64,000 nucleotides of DNA from Actinotalea alkalitolerans (GCF_023369855.1 NZ_JAMBPP010000005.1:186001-250000); one strand, 5' to 3'; numbered from the stretch's first letter, positions 44,988 through 54,709 are shown. Notes: a model not told the origin generated them from the sequence alone. Made by a program: numbers and translations.

Positions 44988-46800
44988 CGAGCTCCTCCAG
45001 CATCTCTGGTCGGGTGGGCAGGTGGTCGGTGAGATCGGCCGAGTGGACGACGATCGCGCACCACTGCCCGCGGGAGACCGCCACGTTGACGCGGTTGCGG
45101 TTGAGCAGGAACTCCATGCCGCGGGGCACGTCGTCGGCCGACGACGCCGCCGTCGTGACCAGCACCACCGCCGCCTGCTGTCCCTGGAACCGGTCGACGG
45201 TACCCACGCGCACCGCGCTCAGGCCGGCCGAGTCCAGGGCCCGGCGCACCGTCCACACCTGGGCGTTGTAGGCCGCCACCACGATGACGTCCCGCGCGGC
45301 GAGCGGACGTCCTTCCCGGGTCGCCGGGTCGCTCGAGGCGGGGTCGCGCCAGGTGCGTCCGATGACCGCCTGGGCCTGGTCGACGACCACCGCCGCCTCC
45401 TCGGTCGAGGCGACCGCGTTGCCGGTGTGCGGCACGCGGATCCCCCGGACCCCCGGTGCGACACCGTCCAGGTCCCGTTCGGCGGTGCAGGGCATGCTCG
45501 TGAGCCGACCCTCGTACGCCAGGCGCGACACCGCGTCGCACAGGTCGGGGTGCATGCGCCAGGTCCGGGCCAGGAAGTAGCCCAGGTGCGCGGGCAGGGT
45601 GTCGTGACCGTCGGTCAACCAGCCCAGGGCCGAGGTGTCCACCGGCTCGGGGTGACGCCCCTGGCTCACCTGGGGCAGCTGCTGCGGATCGCCGAGCAGC
45701 AGCAGGTTCCGGGCCGAGTCCGCGACCGCCAGGGTGTTCGCCAGGGAGAACTGACCGGCCTCGTCGACGACCAGCAGGTCGAGCGGCTCGGCAGGACGGC
45801 GTCGGGCGTTGGTCAGGTCCCACATGGTGCCGCCCAGCACGAACCCGCCCGGCTGGCGTGCGACGAACTGCCCGAACTCCGGATCCTTGCGCAGCCAGGT
45901 CCAGGGTGCGTCGAGCACGTCTCCGTGGGGCTTCTTGCCGATCGCCGAGGCCTCGACCCCCGCCTCCGCGACCCCGCGCAGCAGGTTCTCGACCACCGCG
46001 TGGGACTGGGCGACCACCCCCACCCGCCAGCCCTGCTCGACCAGGGAGGCGATCACCCGCGCACCGGTGTACGTCTTGCCCGTCCCCGGGGGGCCCTGCA
46101 CGGCCAGGTAGGACCCGTCCAGGTCGAGCAGCGCCGCGGTGATCGCCTCGACGTAGGCCCCCGCCCCCGCGCCGACGACCGGCAGCGGCCCGCCGGTGCG
46201 GGTGCGGGGCGGCACCCGCCGCAGCAGGTCGATCGCGGGGTGGTCGGGGAGTGCGGGCAGGCCGGCCACGACCCTGTCGGCCAGGGAGCGGATCGCTGCC
46301 GCGATGCCCGCGGTGCTCGGCGGGACACCGGGCCCCAGGGCCATCGGCACGGCGTCGTGCAGGTCGGCGCCACCGGGGAGGGTGTCCTGGACCACGAGGA
46401 CGTCCCGCCCGCCGGCCGCCGAGGCCTCGGCGCTCACCTCCTGGACCTCGATCGAGAACGTCCACCCACGGATCCCGTTCTGCGAGGTCTGCGCGCAGCC
46501 CGGCAGCGGCCGGTCGTAGATCGCCGACGCCGCGGCACCGGCGCGCAGCTCGCTCCCCGGTTCGAGGCGGCCGACCAGCCGCAGCCGTCGGCGCGGGTTC
46601 CGCTTGCCGGGCGGCACGTGCCACGGCTCCAGCACGGTGGCCTCGTCGGCGACGAAGGTGCTGCGTGCCTCGGTCCACTCCGACGGGTCGCTGACCAGGC
46701 GGTCGAAGTGGGCCCACCAGAACGGCTTGACCTCTCGCCAGTGGTAGCCGAGGGCAGCGGCCAGGAGTGCCGCGGCCTGCTGGTCCGGGGTGCGCGTCAT
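44962..46800 (-). CDS. DNA2/NAM7-like superfamily I helicase (C-terminal half of a split TM0106-type protein)
   Basis: A 612-residue protein. The start [20 protein letters not shown] is what normally follows the nuclease half within one polypeptide. Walker A is [14 protein letters not shown], Walker B is [12 protein letters not shown], and later motifs include [33 protein letters not shown] and [13 protein letters not shown]. It is probably a DNA or RNA helicase working with the RecB-like nuclease. ATG 46800 overlaps the stop of that gene by ATGA, a -1 offset. If the family norm of one protein of about 1200 residues is right, a single frame change has split it here. Confidence 0.85.
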   Translation of the reverse strand: MTRTPDQQAAALLAAALGYHWREVKPFWWAHFDRLVSDPSEWTEARSTFVADEATVLEPWHVPPGKRNPRRRLRLVGRLEPGSELRAGAAASAIYDRPLPGCAQTSQNGIRGWTFSIEVQEVSAEASAAGGRDVLVVQDTLPGGADLHDAVPMALGPGVPPSTAGIAAAIRSLADRVVAGLPALPDHPAIDLLRRVPPRTRTGGPLPVVGAGAGAYVEAITAALLDLDGSYLAVQGPPGTGKTYTGARVIASLVEQGWRVGVVAQSHAVVENLLRGVAEAGVEASAIGKKPHGDVLDAPWTWLRKDPEFGQFVARQPGGFVLGGTMWDLTNARRRPAEPLDLLVVDEAGQFSLANTLAVADSARNLLLLGDPQQLPQVSQGRHPEPVDTSALGWLTDGHDTLPAHLGYFLARTWRMHPDLCDAVSRLAYEGRLTSMPCTAERDLDGVAPGVRGIRVPHTGNAVASTEEAAVVVDQAQAVIGRTWRDPASSDPATREGRPLAARDVIVVAAYNAQVWTVRRALDSAGLSAVRVGTVDRFQGQQAAVVLVTTAASSADDVPRGMEFLLNRNRVNVAVSRGQWCAIVVHSADLTDHLPTRPEMLEELGAFIGLCG

Positions 46801-48551
46801 CGAGCCGGGCTGTCCGCGTAGGCGAGCAGGGCCTCGGCGGTGGGGTCGTGGTCGGGCGCGCCGTCGGCCGCGTGCACCTCGGCGGCGTCAGCCTCGTCCG
46901 TGGTCGCGCCGACCGGGTCGCGGGGGCTCACCCCGTGCTCGGCGGCGCGGGCCAGCAACCAGTCACGCAGCCGCAGGGTCGAGAGGCAGTCGTACTCGTT
47001 GTAGCGGGCGATCTCGGCGAGCCTGTCCTGCCACTCCTGGGTGCGGCCGGCCTCGCGCACCGCGCACGCCTCGGCGTACTCCACGATCGAGTCCCCGGCG
47101 GTAGTGACCTCACCCGTCCGGGCGACCTCCATGTACAGGGGTTCGAGCTTCTTCAGGGAGTAGCTGTCCTGGCCCGTCCGCAGGGACGCCCGCACGGTGG
47201 CGTACAGGTCGACCAGCACGCCGTCGGCGAGCAGCCCGTCGACCTCCGCCTCACCGGTGCCGTGGCGCCCGGCCAGTCGCAGGAGGGCGGTCTTCTCGTA
47301 GGGCGCGTAGTGGTAGACGTGCATCCCGGGGAAGCGGGAGCGGCGCTCGGCCAGGTAGTCCAGGAAGGCGCGCAGGGCAACCTTCTCCTGGGCACGGTCG
47401 TGCGCCCAGAAGGAGACGAAAGGCGGGGTCGCGCGCGGGGACGGCGGGTTCTCGACCACGCCGAACAGGTACTCCAGACCCCAGTCCGCGGGGACCCCCG
47501 GAGCTGTGGGCGCGGCCCACAACGGGTCGCCCTCGAAGTCGAAGAACAGGTCCCCGGGGTCGGGGGCCGGCAGGTCACCCACGGCCTCGGGGGCGAAGAG
47601 CTCGAACACCACCGCACCGCCGGGCCCCGCGGCGTCGTCGGCCGGCCACTGCCTGACCTGGAGCCTGGCCTGAGCGCGCAGCGAGACCAGGGCCGCCGAG
47701 CCGATGCCCTCGACCGGCCCGGTGCTCGCGGCGAGGTCGTCGATCGTCCGGACGGCGGCGGTGCGCAGCCGCGCCCGCTGGGTGGTGCGCATCCCCGCCA
47801 CGAGCAGGACGTCGCGACGGGCCGTCACCTCGGGGGTGCACAGGTCGCACCGCAGGCAGGCGCGGTACCGCTCGTCCCCCCAGGCCAGCGGGGAACCGGC
47901 GGCCTGCTGCTCGTCGAGGATCGTCTGGAGCCGTGCACGGCGTTCACGGTAGACCGGCAGCAGGTCGGCCAGGCGGTGCTCGGTGACGGTCCGGTCCCCC
48001 AGGATCAGGTGGACGTGGTCGGAGACCGCGATCCCCGAGGCGAGCATCTGGTCGGCGTACGCCGCGAGCTGCAGCAGAGCGGTGATCTTGGCGTGCCGGG
48101 CCAGCTTGGTGTCGTAGACCGCGTACGCCGGCTCACCCGCGGCGGGCACGCGGACCAGGAAGTCGGCCCATCCCCCGAACCTGCCGTCGAAGAAGCCGGC
48201 CTGGAAGACGACGTCGGCCCCTGCCCGCAGCGTCGCGACGGTCTCGGCGTGCTTGGCCTCGAGGGTCGCGCGGTCGGCGTACCGGTCCGTGGGGCGGTCG
48301 ATCAGCGCGACGCCGGTGCCGGACGCCGGGTCCCAGGGCCCGAAGGTCGCCAGGTACTCCCCGAGCACGGTCTCCTCGTGGCGGTCACCCAGTCGCGCGG
48401 CACGGTCGAGCATCGCGTCGGCGGCGAGCTCGAGCGGCTCGATCCGGCCGAGCCGCGCGTCGAGCGAGCGCAGCACCGCGAACTCGCACGCCGCGGCGTT
48501 CGCCAGGTCGCTCGCGCTGTACACGAGGGCGCCGTCGTCGAGGAGGAACAT
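46797..48551 (-). CDS. TM0106-type RecB-like nuclease (N-terminal half)
   Basis: A 584-residue protein. Residues about 10-240 are a RecB/Cas4-like nuclease: AACEFAVLRSLDARLG, GGWADFLVRVP, YAVYDTKLARHAK, LQLAAYADQ, and a CLRCDLC cluster that with the N-terminal Cys could hold an iron-sulfur centre. A helix-hairpin-helix segment follows, then an RNase H-like exonuclease domain (LFFDFEGDPLW; RYNEYDCLSTLRLRDWL). It acts on DNA ends or flaps. The last 30 residues are Ala/Asp-rich linker. It is upstream of and coupled to the helicase. Confidence 0.85.
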   Translation of the reverse strand: MFLLDDGALVYSASDLANAAACEFAVLRSLDARLGRIEPLELAADAMLDRAARLGDRHEETVLGEYLATFGPWDPASGTGVALIDRPTDRYADRATLEAKHAETVATLRAGADVVFQAGFFDGRFGGWADFLVRVPAAGEPAYAVYDTKLARHAKITALLQLAAYADQMLASGIAVSDHVHLILGDRTVTEHRLADLLPVYRERRARLQTILDEQQAAGSPLAWGDERYRACLRCDLCTPEVTARRDVLLVAGMRTTQRARLRTAAVRTIDDLAASTGPVEGIGSAALVSLRAQARLQVRQWPADDAAGPGGAVVFELFAPEAVGDLPAPDPGDLFFDFEGDPLWAAPTAPGVPADWGLEYLFGVVENPPSPRATPPFVSFWAHDRAQEKVALRAFLDYLAERRSRFPGMHVYHYAPYEKTALLRLAGRHGTGEAEVDGLLADGVLVDLYATVRASLRTGQDSYSLKKLEPLYMEVARTGEVTTAGDSIVEYAEACAVREAGRTQEWQDRLAEIARYNEYDCLSTLRLRDWLLARAAEHGVSPRDPVGATTDEADAAEVHAADGAPDHDPTAEALLAYADSPAR

Positions 48552-48694
48552 GCCGCGAGGCTAGCCCCGAGCACGGACACGACCGGCGCGGACCGGAGAG
48601 GATCCTGTCGCTGCGGTGACCCCGGCCCTACTGTTCGAGCACCGGACGTCGTCGGTCGACGACGTCGATCACCTGCGACGGAGCGGAGCATGCC

Positions 48695-49171
48695 ATGGGT
48701 GGACGTGCGCGATCTCGCCTCCCGGGCTGGTGGCCGGCCCCCGCTGCTGCGCTGAGCCTCGTCGTCGGCGCCCTCGTCGGGTGGGGAGCGGGGGCCGTCA
48801 TGCTTGCGACCTCCGACCCCGCCGACGGCTGGGCAGACCTGGCCGCGGTGGTCGTGGGGCAGCTCGTCGGGGTCGTCGTCACGATCGGGGTCTGGGTCGC
48901 CGTCGTGGTGCGCGCGGCGTGGGTGCTGTACCCCCGGGGACGACGGCTGCGCGTGGTCCTGGTCTCGCTGGGGGCCGCCGTCGCGACCGTGGTCGGGGCC
49001 TCCGCCGTGCTGTCCGCGTCGGCCGTCGGTGAGACCGTTCGACTGGAGACCGCCGGGGTGGTGATCCTCGTGACGGTGCTCGTCGTCCCGGTGGTGACCG
49101 GCCTGCTGTTCGCCCGCCACACCCGCGTCGTCAGCCACGACTCCGGTGTCGTCGGCCTGCACCCGACATGA
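48695..49171 (+). CDS. hypothetical membrane protein
   Basis: A 158-residue protein with four hydrophobic helices: LSLVVGALVGWGAGAVMLAT, LVGVVVTIGVWVAVVVRAAW, VLVSLGAAVATVVGASAVLS and VVILVTVLVVPVVTGLLF. Ends are hydrophilic and short. No family is recognised. It is divergent from the nuclease gene and ends at a strong terminator. Confidence 0.65.
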   Translation: MGGRARSRLPGWWPAPAAALSLVVGALVGWGAGAVMLATSDPADGWADLAAVVVGQLVGVVVTIGVWVAVVVRAAWVLYPRGRRLRVVLVSLGAAVATVVGASAVLSASAVGETVRLETAGVVILVTVLVVPVVTGLLFARHTRVVSHDSGVVGLHPT

Positions 49172-49172
49172 C

Positions 49173-49208
49173 AGAGGGTGGGCGCCGCCGGAGCGACGCC
49201 CACCCTCT
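49173..49208. terminator. bidirectional hairpin terminator
   Basis: AGAGGGTGGGCG and CGCCCACCCTCT form a perfect 12-bp stem around a 12-base loop, exactly between the convergent membrane-protein and flotillin genes. No U-tract, as is usual in high-GC genomes. Confidence 0.85.
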
Positions 49209-49225
49209 GGTCGAACCGGACCGGG

Positions 49226-50713
49226 CTAGACGGACGTGCGCGAGCCGTCGTTGCTGGACGTCCCTGACGCCCCCGCCGAGTCGGTCACGCTCGAGATCAG
49301 CTGGGACAGGTCCAGGCCGGTCAGCTGCTTGACGACCTCCTGGCCCTGGGCGAGCACCGAGGTCACGTTCTTGGTGATCGCCGAGGCGCCGTCGGTCGAG
49401 ATCACGGTCATGTTCTGGATCGAGCCGATCGGCTCGGCCGCAGCCCGCACGATCTCGGGAAGCCGGGAGATGACCTCCTGGGCGATGGCCGCCTGGCCGT
49501 ACTTCTTGAGCGCCTCGGCCTTGGCGTCGGTGGCGACCGCCTCGGCGCGACCCTCGGCCTCGGTGGCCGCGGCACGCGCCTCACCCTGGGCGCGGATACC
49601 TGCGGCGAGAGCGACCTGCCGGTCACGCTCGGCCTCACCGGCACGACGGACCGTCTCGGCCGCAGCCTCGGCGTCCTGCAGGGCCGCGGTCTTGTTCGCC
49701 TCGGCGATCGTCTTGCGCTTGTACGCCTCGGCCTCGGTCGCGGCGTTGGTCGCGTCACGCTCGGCGTTGGCCTGCTGGACCGCGGCGTACGCGGCGGCCT
49801 CGGCCGGCTTGCGGACGTCGATGTCGAGCTGCTCCTCGGTCACCCGGGCCTGCTCCGCGAGGGCCTGACGCTGCTCGGCCGCGACGATCCTGTCCTGCTC
49901 GGCGCGGGCGAGCTGACCCGCGGCCTCGGCCTCGGCGTTGGCACGGTCGGTCTGCGCCTTGATCGTGGCCTTCTTGAGGTCCAGGGCCTTCTGCCGCTCG
50001 GCGATCTGCTCGGCCGCCTCGATCACGGCGAACTCGGAGACCCGCTGCGCCTCGGCCTCGGAGACCTCGGCGACCTGACGGGCGCGGGCGTTCTCGGCAC
50101 GACCCAGGTTGGCCAGGTAGTCCGACCCGGGCGTGGAGATGTCGGAGATGTTGAGCAGGTCGACCTGCAGGCCCTGCTCGGACAGGTCGGTCTTGGTCGA
50201 GTCGACGACCCGGTCCGAGAGGCCCTTGCGGTCGGAGATGATCTGCTCGATCGTCATGTCGCCGACGATCGAGCGCAGCGAGCCCTCGAGGGACTCCTTG
50301 ATGATCTCGGTCAGCGTGCCCTGCTGGGAGAGGAAGCGCTGGGCGGCGCGACGCACACCCTCCTCGTCACCGCGGACCTTGAAGTTGATCGAGGCCTTGA
50401 TCGCGATCTTGATGCGGTTCTTGTCGACGCCCTCGACGGTGATGCCGATCTGGCGCTGCTCGAGCGAGATCGGGAAGCCCTGCTGAAGGATCGGCCAGAC
50501 GAAGACCCGCCCGCCGACGACGACGCGCTGGCCCGAGTCCGCGGCGGCCGCCTTGCGACCGGCACCCCGCCCCACGATGATCAGCGCCTCGTTGGGGGGC
50601 ACCCGTCGGATGCGCTTGGCGATGAAGCCGACGATCGCAGCGGCGGCGATCGCCAGTGCCACCACCGAGATCACGGTCACCGTGTCGGCGGCGAGATCGA
50701 GAAAACCATTCAC
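49226..50713 (-). CDS. flotillin-like SPFH/band 7 protein
   Basis: A 495-residue protein with one N-terminal membrane helix (VVALAIAAAAIVGFIAKRIR), an SPFH domain (NEALIIVGRGAG, GVDKNRIKIAIKASINFKVR, LRSIVGDMTIEQIISDRKGL) and a long Ala/Glu/Arg coiled coil (residues about 200-410) with the EA repeats of flotillins. It scaffolds membrane microdomains. ATG 50713. It lies downstream of an NfeD-family gene, the usual partner of SPFH proteins. Confidence 0.94.
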   Translation of the reverse strand: MNGFLDLAADTVTVISVVALAIAAAAIVGFIAKRIRRVPPNEALIIVGRGAGRKAAAADSGQRVVVGGRVFVWPILQQGFPISLEQRQIGITVEGVDKNRIKIAIKASINFKVRGDEEGVRRAAQRFLSQQGTLTEIIKESLEGSLRSIVGDMTIEQIISDRKGLSDRVVDSTKTDLSEQGLQVDLLNISDISTPGSDYLANLGRAENARARQVAEVSEAEAQRVSEFAVIEAAEQIAERQKALDLKKATIKAQTDRANAEAEAAGQLARAEQDRIVAAEQRQALAEQARVTEEQLDIDVRKPAEAAAYAAVQQANAERDATNAATEAEAYKRKTIAEANKTAALQDAEAAAETVRRAGEAERDRQVALAAGIRAQGEARAAATEAEGRAEAVATDAKAEALKKYGQAAIAQEVISRLPEIVRAAAEPIGSIQNMTVISTDGASAITKNVTSVLAQGQEVVKQLTGLDLSQLISSVTDSAGASGTSSNDGSRTSV

Positions 50714-50744
50714 GCGGGAGACCTCTTTCGGGTTCGGTACTGCG

Positions 50745-51236
50745 TCAGACGTCGTGGATCGGGGGGGTCGTGGTCGGTGCGGGCGCGACCTTGACGCGGC
50801 TGCCGGACTGCTCGACCACGACGATGCGTGCGCCGCTCGGGATGGTCACGTCGGCCCAGGCGAGCCGACGTTCGACCTCGTGCGGGTCGTCGAGGCTGAC
50901 CTCGCCGTTGCTGTGGGGGGTGATCGTGGAGGTCACGACCCCGCCGCCGCCGGTGAGCGTGCGGGGCTGGCCGTCCTCGGTGTCACGCAGCTGCTTGATG
51001 ACCAGCTGGACGCCGATCACCGCGATCACCGCCACGACCGCTGAGGCGACGTAGGCCCAGACGGTGGGCAGGCCGTTCGCCGTGACGATGGCACCGATGG
51101 CCCCGAAGGCCACGGCCCCTGCGCCGAGCGAGGTGCCGGACAGTGCGCCGTCGCCGAGCTCGAAGACGTCCCCCAGCGGGAGGGAGATGAGCAGCAGGAG
51201 CATCCCGACGGCTCCGATGATGATGAAGGTGATCAT
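50745..51236 (-). CDS. NfeD-family membrane protein
   Basis: A 163-residue protein with three to four hydrophobic segments (IIIGAVGMLLLLISLPLG; SLGAGAVAFGAIGAIVTANG; YVASAVVAVIAVIGVQLVIK) and a soluble C-terminus with an OB-type pattern (WADVTIPSGARIVVVEQSGS). This matches short NfeD proteins that accompany flotillins. It starts at ATG 51236 and ends 31 bases before flotillin. TAGGGT on the minus strand near 51287 may be its -10 box. Confidence 0.85.
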   Translation of the reverse strand: MITFIIIGAVGMLLLLISLPLGDVFELGDGALSGTSLGAGAVAFGAIGAIVTANGLPTVWAYVASAVVAVIAVIGVQLVIKQLRDTEDGQPRTLTGGGGVVTSTITPHSNGEVSLDDPHEVERRLAWADVTIPSGARIVVVEQSGSRVKVAPAPTTTPPIHDV

Positions 51237-51468
51237 GTCCTGGTGGTCCCGCCGTCCCCTGCCCGTGCGTGCACTGGTCTGTGCGAACCCTAGCGGGCTG
51301 CCCGGACGCGCCGGGCGCGAACCCGGCGTGATCCCGGGCTCGGGCTGCTCCACCGGGCGGGTGATGTTCGGCCCGGGTCGGTGTTCTGGTTCAGGGCCGG
51401 GCCGCACCGGTCGATCAGGACGGTAGAGGCAGCCGTAAGGCACGGCTGCACGGCACAGGAGGTGGGTC

Positions 51469-51735
51469 ATGGCGCAGACGATGCTGGCCCCGAAGGGTGC
51501 GAGCGGCCCCGTCCCCGCGGCGGTCGTGCTCCACGGCAGCCACCCCCTGCGCGGGTACCCGGTGACGTGGCACATCACCCCGGTGACCGACCGTGCGGGC
51601 ACCCGGGGGATGTACCGGGTCGAGCGCGCCGACGGGGAGATCCACGACCCGCTGGTGTGGCGGCTCGCGGAGAAGGACGTGGACGTCATGGCACGGGCCG
51701 AGGTGCAGGCGCTGGTCCGCCACGCCCGTCGCTGA
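51469..51735 (+). CDS. small protein of unknown function, paralogue of 43074
   Basis: An 88-residue protein. LHGSHPLRGYPVTWHITPVT, then RGMYRVERADGEIHDPLVWR and RAEVQALVRHARR align with the protein at 43074 over most of its length. Shared residues include the RG(Y/F)PVTWH core, the ERA-G-I turn and a C-terminal LVR. CAGGAGGTGGGTCATG around the start resembles that of the other gene, so the duplication includes the ribosome site. Function unknown. Confidence 0.65.
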   Translation: MAQTMLAPKGASGPVPAAVVLHGSHPLRGYPVTWHITPVTDRAGTRGMYRVERADGEIHDPLVWRLAEKDVDVMARAEVQALVRHARR

Positions 51736-51744
51736 GCGCGTCCG

Positions 51745-52287
51745 TCAGCGCCCTCCCCGTGACACCCATCGCAGCGACCAGCAGTCCTCGTTGGGTCGCC
51801 ACGGGTTGGTGCGCCGCAGGATCTCGTCTGGTCCACGACCCGCGTGGAGGCCCAGGTCGCGCTCCACGTCGGGCGGCATCATCAGCTCGCCCACCACGTA
51901 CACGAAGAGGCCCTCGACGGTCAGCCGCTCATCGAGACGTCCCGGCCCCACGAGGTACCCGTGCAGCTCGAGGTCGACCGGGTGGCGCACGGCCGCCAGC
52001 AGCAGGGCGCCCAGGGTCGGCGCGTCGTCCGACCGGTCGGCGAGGCGCTCGACGGGTAGTCGCTCGAGCAGGAGCGCGGAGCCGGCGGCATCCAGACCGG
52101 CGAAGCCGACGAGCCCTGACGGGCTGGCCGGCATCTCGGTCAGGTAGGGGTCGATGACGTCCGGGACACCGGCGTCGAGCAGCCAGCCACGCGCTCCGTT
52201 CTCGCCCTGCCGGGGCTCGTGGGGGTCGGCGAGCACCTCGTCCAGCTGGTGCTGCCACAGGGTGGCCAAGGTCCGTCGTGGGTTCAT
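51745..52287 (-). CDS. hypothetical protein
   Basis: A 180-residue soluble protein. It begins MNPRRTLATLWQHQLDEVLA; the middle has LLLAAVRHPVDLELHGYLVG and LTVEGLFVYVVGELMMPPDV, and it ends NPWRPNEDCWSLRWVSRG. The pattern looks like a real protein but I know no family. It converges with the 51469 gene, with 9 bases between. Confidence 0.6.
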   Translation of the reverse strand: MNPRRTLATLWQHQLDEVLADPHEPRQGENGARGWLLDAGVPDVIDPYLTEMPASPSGLVGFAGLDAAGSALLLERLPVERLADRSDDAPTLGALLLAAVRHPVDLELHGYLVGPGRLDERLTVEGLFVYVVGELMMPPDVERDLGLHAGRGPDEILRRTNPWRPNEDCWSLRWVSRGGR

Positions 52288-52430
52288 GGTGCCTCGTCGT
52301 CCGGGGTCGGGACGACGACCGTGCCGTGGTGGGCGGCCAGCCCGCCAGACAGCTACCCCTCCCCTGTGGACAGCACCACCGCCCCCAGCCCCAACCTCCC
52401 CACCCCGTCCCACCCCGTCCCCACGCTGAC

Positions 52431-52490
52431 GACGCACATCTGCACCGACGTCGCACTGGCGCACGTGCGTCCTCGGTGCGGATGTGCGAC
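52431..52490. repeat. 60-nt dispersed palindromic element, copy B
   Basis: 26-base arms (22 of 26 pair) flank the loop TGGCGCAC. The right arm GTGCGTCCTCGGTGCGGATG then TGCGAC matches that of copy A at 28068. It lies in the 219-base gap between two minus-strand genes, 17 bases past the exporter permease stop, where it could also end transcription. A C-rich stretch without genes covers 52345-52425. Confidence 0.75.
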
Positions 52491-52506
52491 CTCGGCGAAG
52501 GGTGGG

Positions 52507-53721
52507 TCAGGAGCGCAGTGCTTCGCGGAGCTTCATGCGTCCGCCGGTGTGCAGCACGCCGCGCTGGTAGATGCGGGCCGCGAGCCAGATCAGTGCCGGG
52601 ATGGTGAGCAGCGAGACGCTGATGGCCAACGGCATCTCCCAGGGCGCCAGGGCGCCCAACGCGTCCCTGGTCGGCATCATGAAGGGCGAGAAGAACGGCA
52701 CCTGCGACAGGACGCGCACCAGCGTGCTGTCGGGGGTGTTCGGCACCAGGAAGAGCGTGGCGTAGAAGGGCACGAACAGCAGGAACATCAGCGGGGTGGT
52801 CACCGAGCCGATGTCCTCCTGGCGCGAGACGAGCGCGGCCAGCCCGCCGAAGAGCAGCGCGTAGATGGTGTAGCCGATGAGGAACCAGATCACCAGCCAC
52901 ACCAGGGCGATGCCGATGTTCAGGTCGGCGACGTCGCCGAAGTCCAGCACGAGGGCGGACACCCCCGCGGCCCCGCCGAGCAGCACCACCTGGAACAGCC
53001 CGTAGACGCCGATGCCGAGGATCTTCCCGGTGAGCAGCTGGCTGGGCTTGATCGTGGCGAGCAGGATCTCGACCACGCGTGAGGTCTTCTCCTCGACGAC
53101 TCCCACGGAGATCAACGAGCCCGAGCCGATCAGGGCGAAGAGCAGCAGCGAGATCACGACCAGCGAGACGAAGTAGGCCGGTCCGTAGAAGCCGCCGCCC
53201 TCGTCACCGTCGACCTCCTCGACGGACTCCACCTGGGGCGCGGCCCCCGCGATCGCGGCCTCGAGGGCGGCGGCGTCCCCACCCAGCGCCCCGAGCTCCT
53301 CGGCGAGCACCCACGACTGCGCGGCCTCGGTGACCAGGGCCAGCAGCTGCATGTCGGGCTGGGAGGCGACGAGCATCCGTGGCGCGGACGGCTCACCGTC
53401 CAGGAAGGCGTCGAGCTGGAGGTCGCCGTCCCCGACCAGCTGCGTCTGGGCCTCCTCGACCGTCAGGGTGGTCAGCTCGAGGGTCACGTCCTGCTCCGCG
53501 GCGGCGGCCTCGAGGTCGCCCTGCAACGGGGTGACGCTCTCGGCGACCGCGAGGTAGGTCACCGGTGGCTCGCTGTCGCGGTTCATGAAGTAGGCGGCGA
53601 CACCCGTGCCGATCGCGATGACCGCGAGCATCACGGACAGCGAGATGATGTTGGCCTTGGTCAGCATGCGCGTCTTGATCTCGCGCCGGGCGACCATCCA
53701 GACGACCCCGGCGGAGCTCAT
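52507..53721 (-). CDS. ABC-2 type exporter permease, NatB-like
   Basis: A 404-residue membrane protein. One helix near residue 30 (IISLSVMLAVIAIGTGVAAY) is followed by a large extracytoplasmic domain to about 180, then five helices, with VGVVEEKTSRVVEILLATIK PSQLLTGKILG (the ABC-2 coupling segment) between. This is the NatB/ABC-2 class III layout. It pairs with the ATPase encoded upstream and overlaps it by ATGA. Substrate unknown, possibly sodium or an antibiotic. Confidence 0.88.
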   Translation of the reverse strand: MSSAGVVWMVARREIKTRMLTKANIISLSVMLAVIAIGTGVAAYFMNRDSEPPVTYLAVAESVTPLQGDLEAAAAEQDVTLELTTLTVEEAQTQLVGDGDLQLDAFLDGEPSAPRMLVASQPDMQLLALVTEAAQSWVLAEELGALGGDAAALEAAIAGAAPQVESVEEVDGDEGGGFYGPAYFVSLVVISLLLFALIGSGSLISVGVVEEKTSRVVEILLATIKPSQLLTGKILGIGVYGLFQVVLLGGAAGVSALVLDFGDVADLNIGIALVWLVIWFLIGYTIYALLFGGLAALVSRQEDIGSVTTPLMFLLFVPFYATLFLVPNTPDSTLVRVLSQVPFFSPFMMPTRDALGALAPWEMPLAISVSLLTIPALIWLAARIYQRGVLHTGGRMKLREALRS

Positions 53722-54683
53722 GCGGCCTCCTCGTCGCGGGTGTCGGCCGGTGACCCGGCCGGGGAGTCCTCGGCGCTGACGACGTCACGGAACCTGTCGG
53801 CCAGGGTGGGACGCACGCGGGAGAACTCCCGCACGGACCCCAGGGCCAGGGCACGGCCGAGCAGCTGCTGCTCCGCGGAGTCGTGGCTGTCCGAGAGCTC
53901 GACGACGACGGTCCCGGGCCGCCCGGGCACGGCCCGCGCCCGCGCGCCCGGGACGGCCTCGGCGAGGGCCAGCACGGCGTCGGGCTCGGCGTGGACGTCG
54001 AGCAACCACTGCGGGCGGTCGGTGGTGCGCAGCTCGTCGATGGTGCCCAGCGCCTCCATCGTCCCGGAGCGGATGATCCCCACCCGGTCGCACAGGCGCT
54101 CGACCAGGTCGAGCTGGTGCGAGGAGAAGATGACCGGGACGCCCGCCTGGGCGCGCTCGCGCAGGACGGCGCTCATGACGTCGACCGCCACGGGGTCCAG
54201 GCCGGAGAACGGCTCGTCGAGGACCAGGACGTCGGGGTCGTGGACCAGGGCTGCGGCGAGCTGGACCCGCTGCTGGTTGCCCAACGAGAGCTTCTCGACC
54301 GGGTCACCCCGACGCGCCCCCACACCCAGCCGGTCCGTCCAGAGGTCGACGGCGGTGGTGGCCTCGGCGGCGCTCATCCCGTGCAGCCGGGCGAGGTACA
54401 CGAGCTGTTCGCCGACCTTCATCTTCGGGTACAGGCCCCGCTCCTCGGGCATGTACCCGACACGCCGGCGTGCGTCGAGGTCCAGCTCGACGCCGTTCCA
54501 GCGGACCTGGCCCGAGTCGGCGGCGAGCACACCGAGCATGATCCGCATCGCGGTGGTCTTGCCCGCGCCGTTGGACCCGACAAAGCCGAAGATCTCCCCG
54601 GCGCGCACGTCGAAGGTCAGGTCACTCAGGGCTCGGAGGTGGGTGTAGGTCTTGTTGAGGTGATCGATCTCCAGGACGCTCAC
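53718..54683 (-). CDS. ABC exporter ATP-binding protein, NatA-like
   Basis: A 321-residue ATPase. Walker A GSNGAGKTTAMRIM, signature LSLGNQQRVQLAAAL and Walker B VLVLDEPFSGLDP are intact. GYMPEERGLYPKMKVGEQLVYLARL is typical of the NatA group, and the C-terminal DUF4162-like tail (LLDVHAEPDAVLALA) agrees. It powers the permease that follows. ATG 54683. Confidence 0.92.
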   Translation of the reverse strand: MSVLEIDHLNKTYTHLRALSDLTFDVRAGEIFGFVGSNGAGKTTAMRIMLGVLAADSGQVRWNGVELDLDARRRVGYMPEERGLYPKMKVGEQLVYLARLHGMSAAEATTAVDLWTDRLGVGARRGDPVEKLSLGNQQRVQLAAALVHDPDVLVLDEPFSGLDPVAVDVMSAVLRERAQAGVPVIFSSHQLDLVERLCDRVGIIRSGTMEALGTIDELRTTDRPQWLLDVHAEPDAVLALAEAVPGARARAVPGRPGTVVVELSDSHDSAEQQLLGRALALGSVREFSRVRPTLADRFRDVVSAEDSPAGSPADTRDEEAA

Positions 54684-54709
54684 CGTTCCAACGTATCAAC
54701 GCACCCGGT

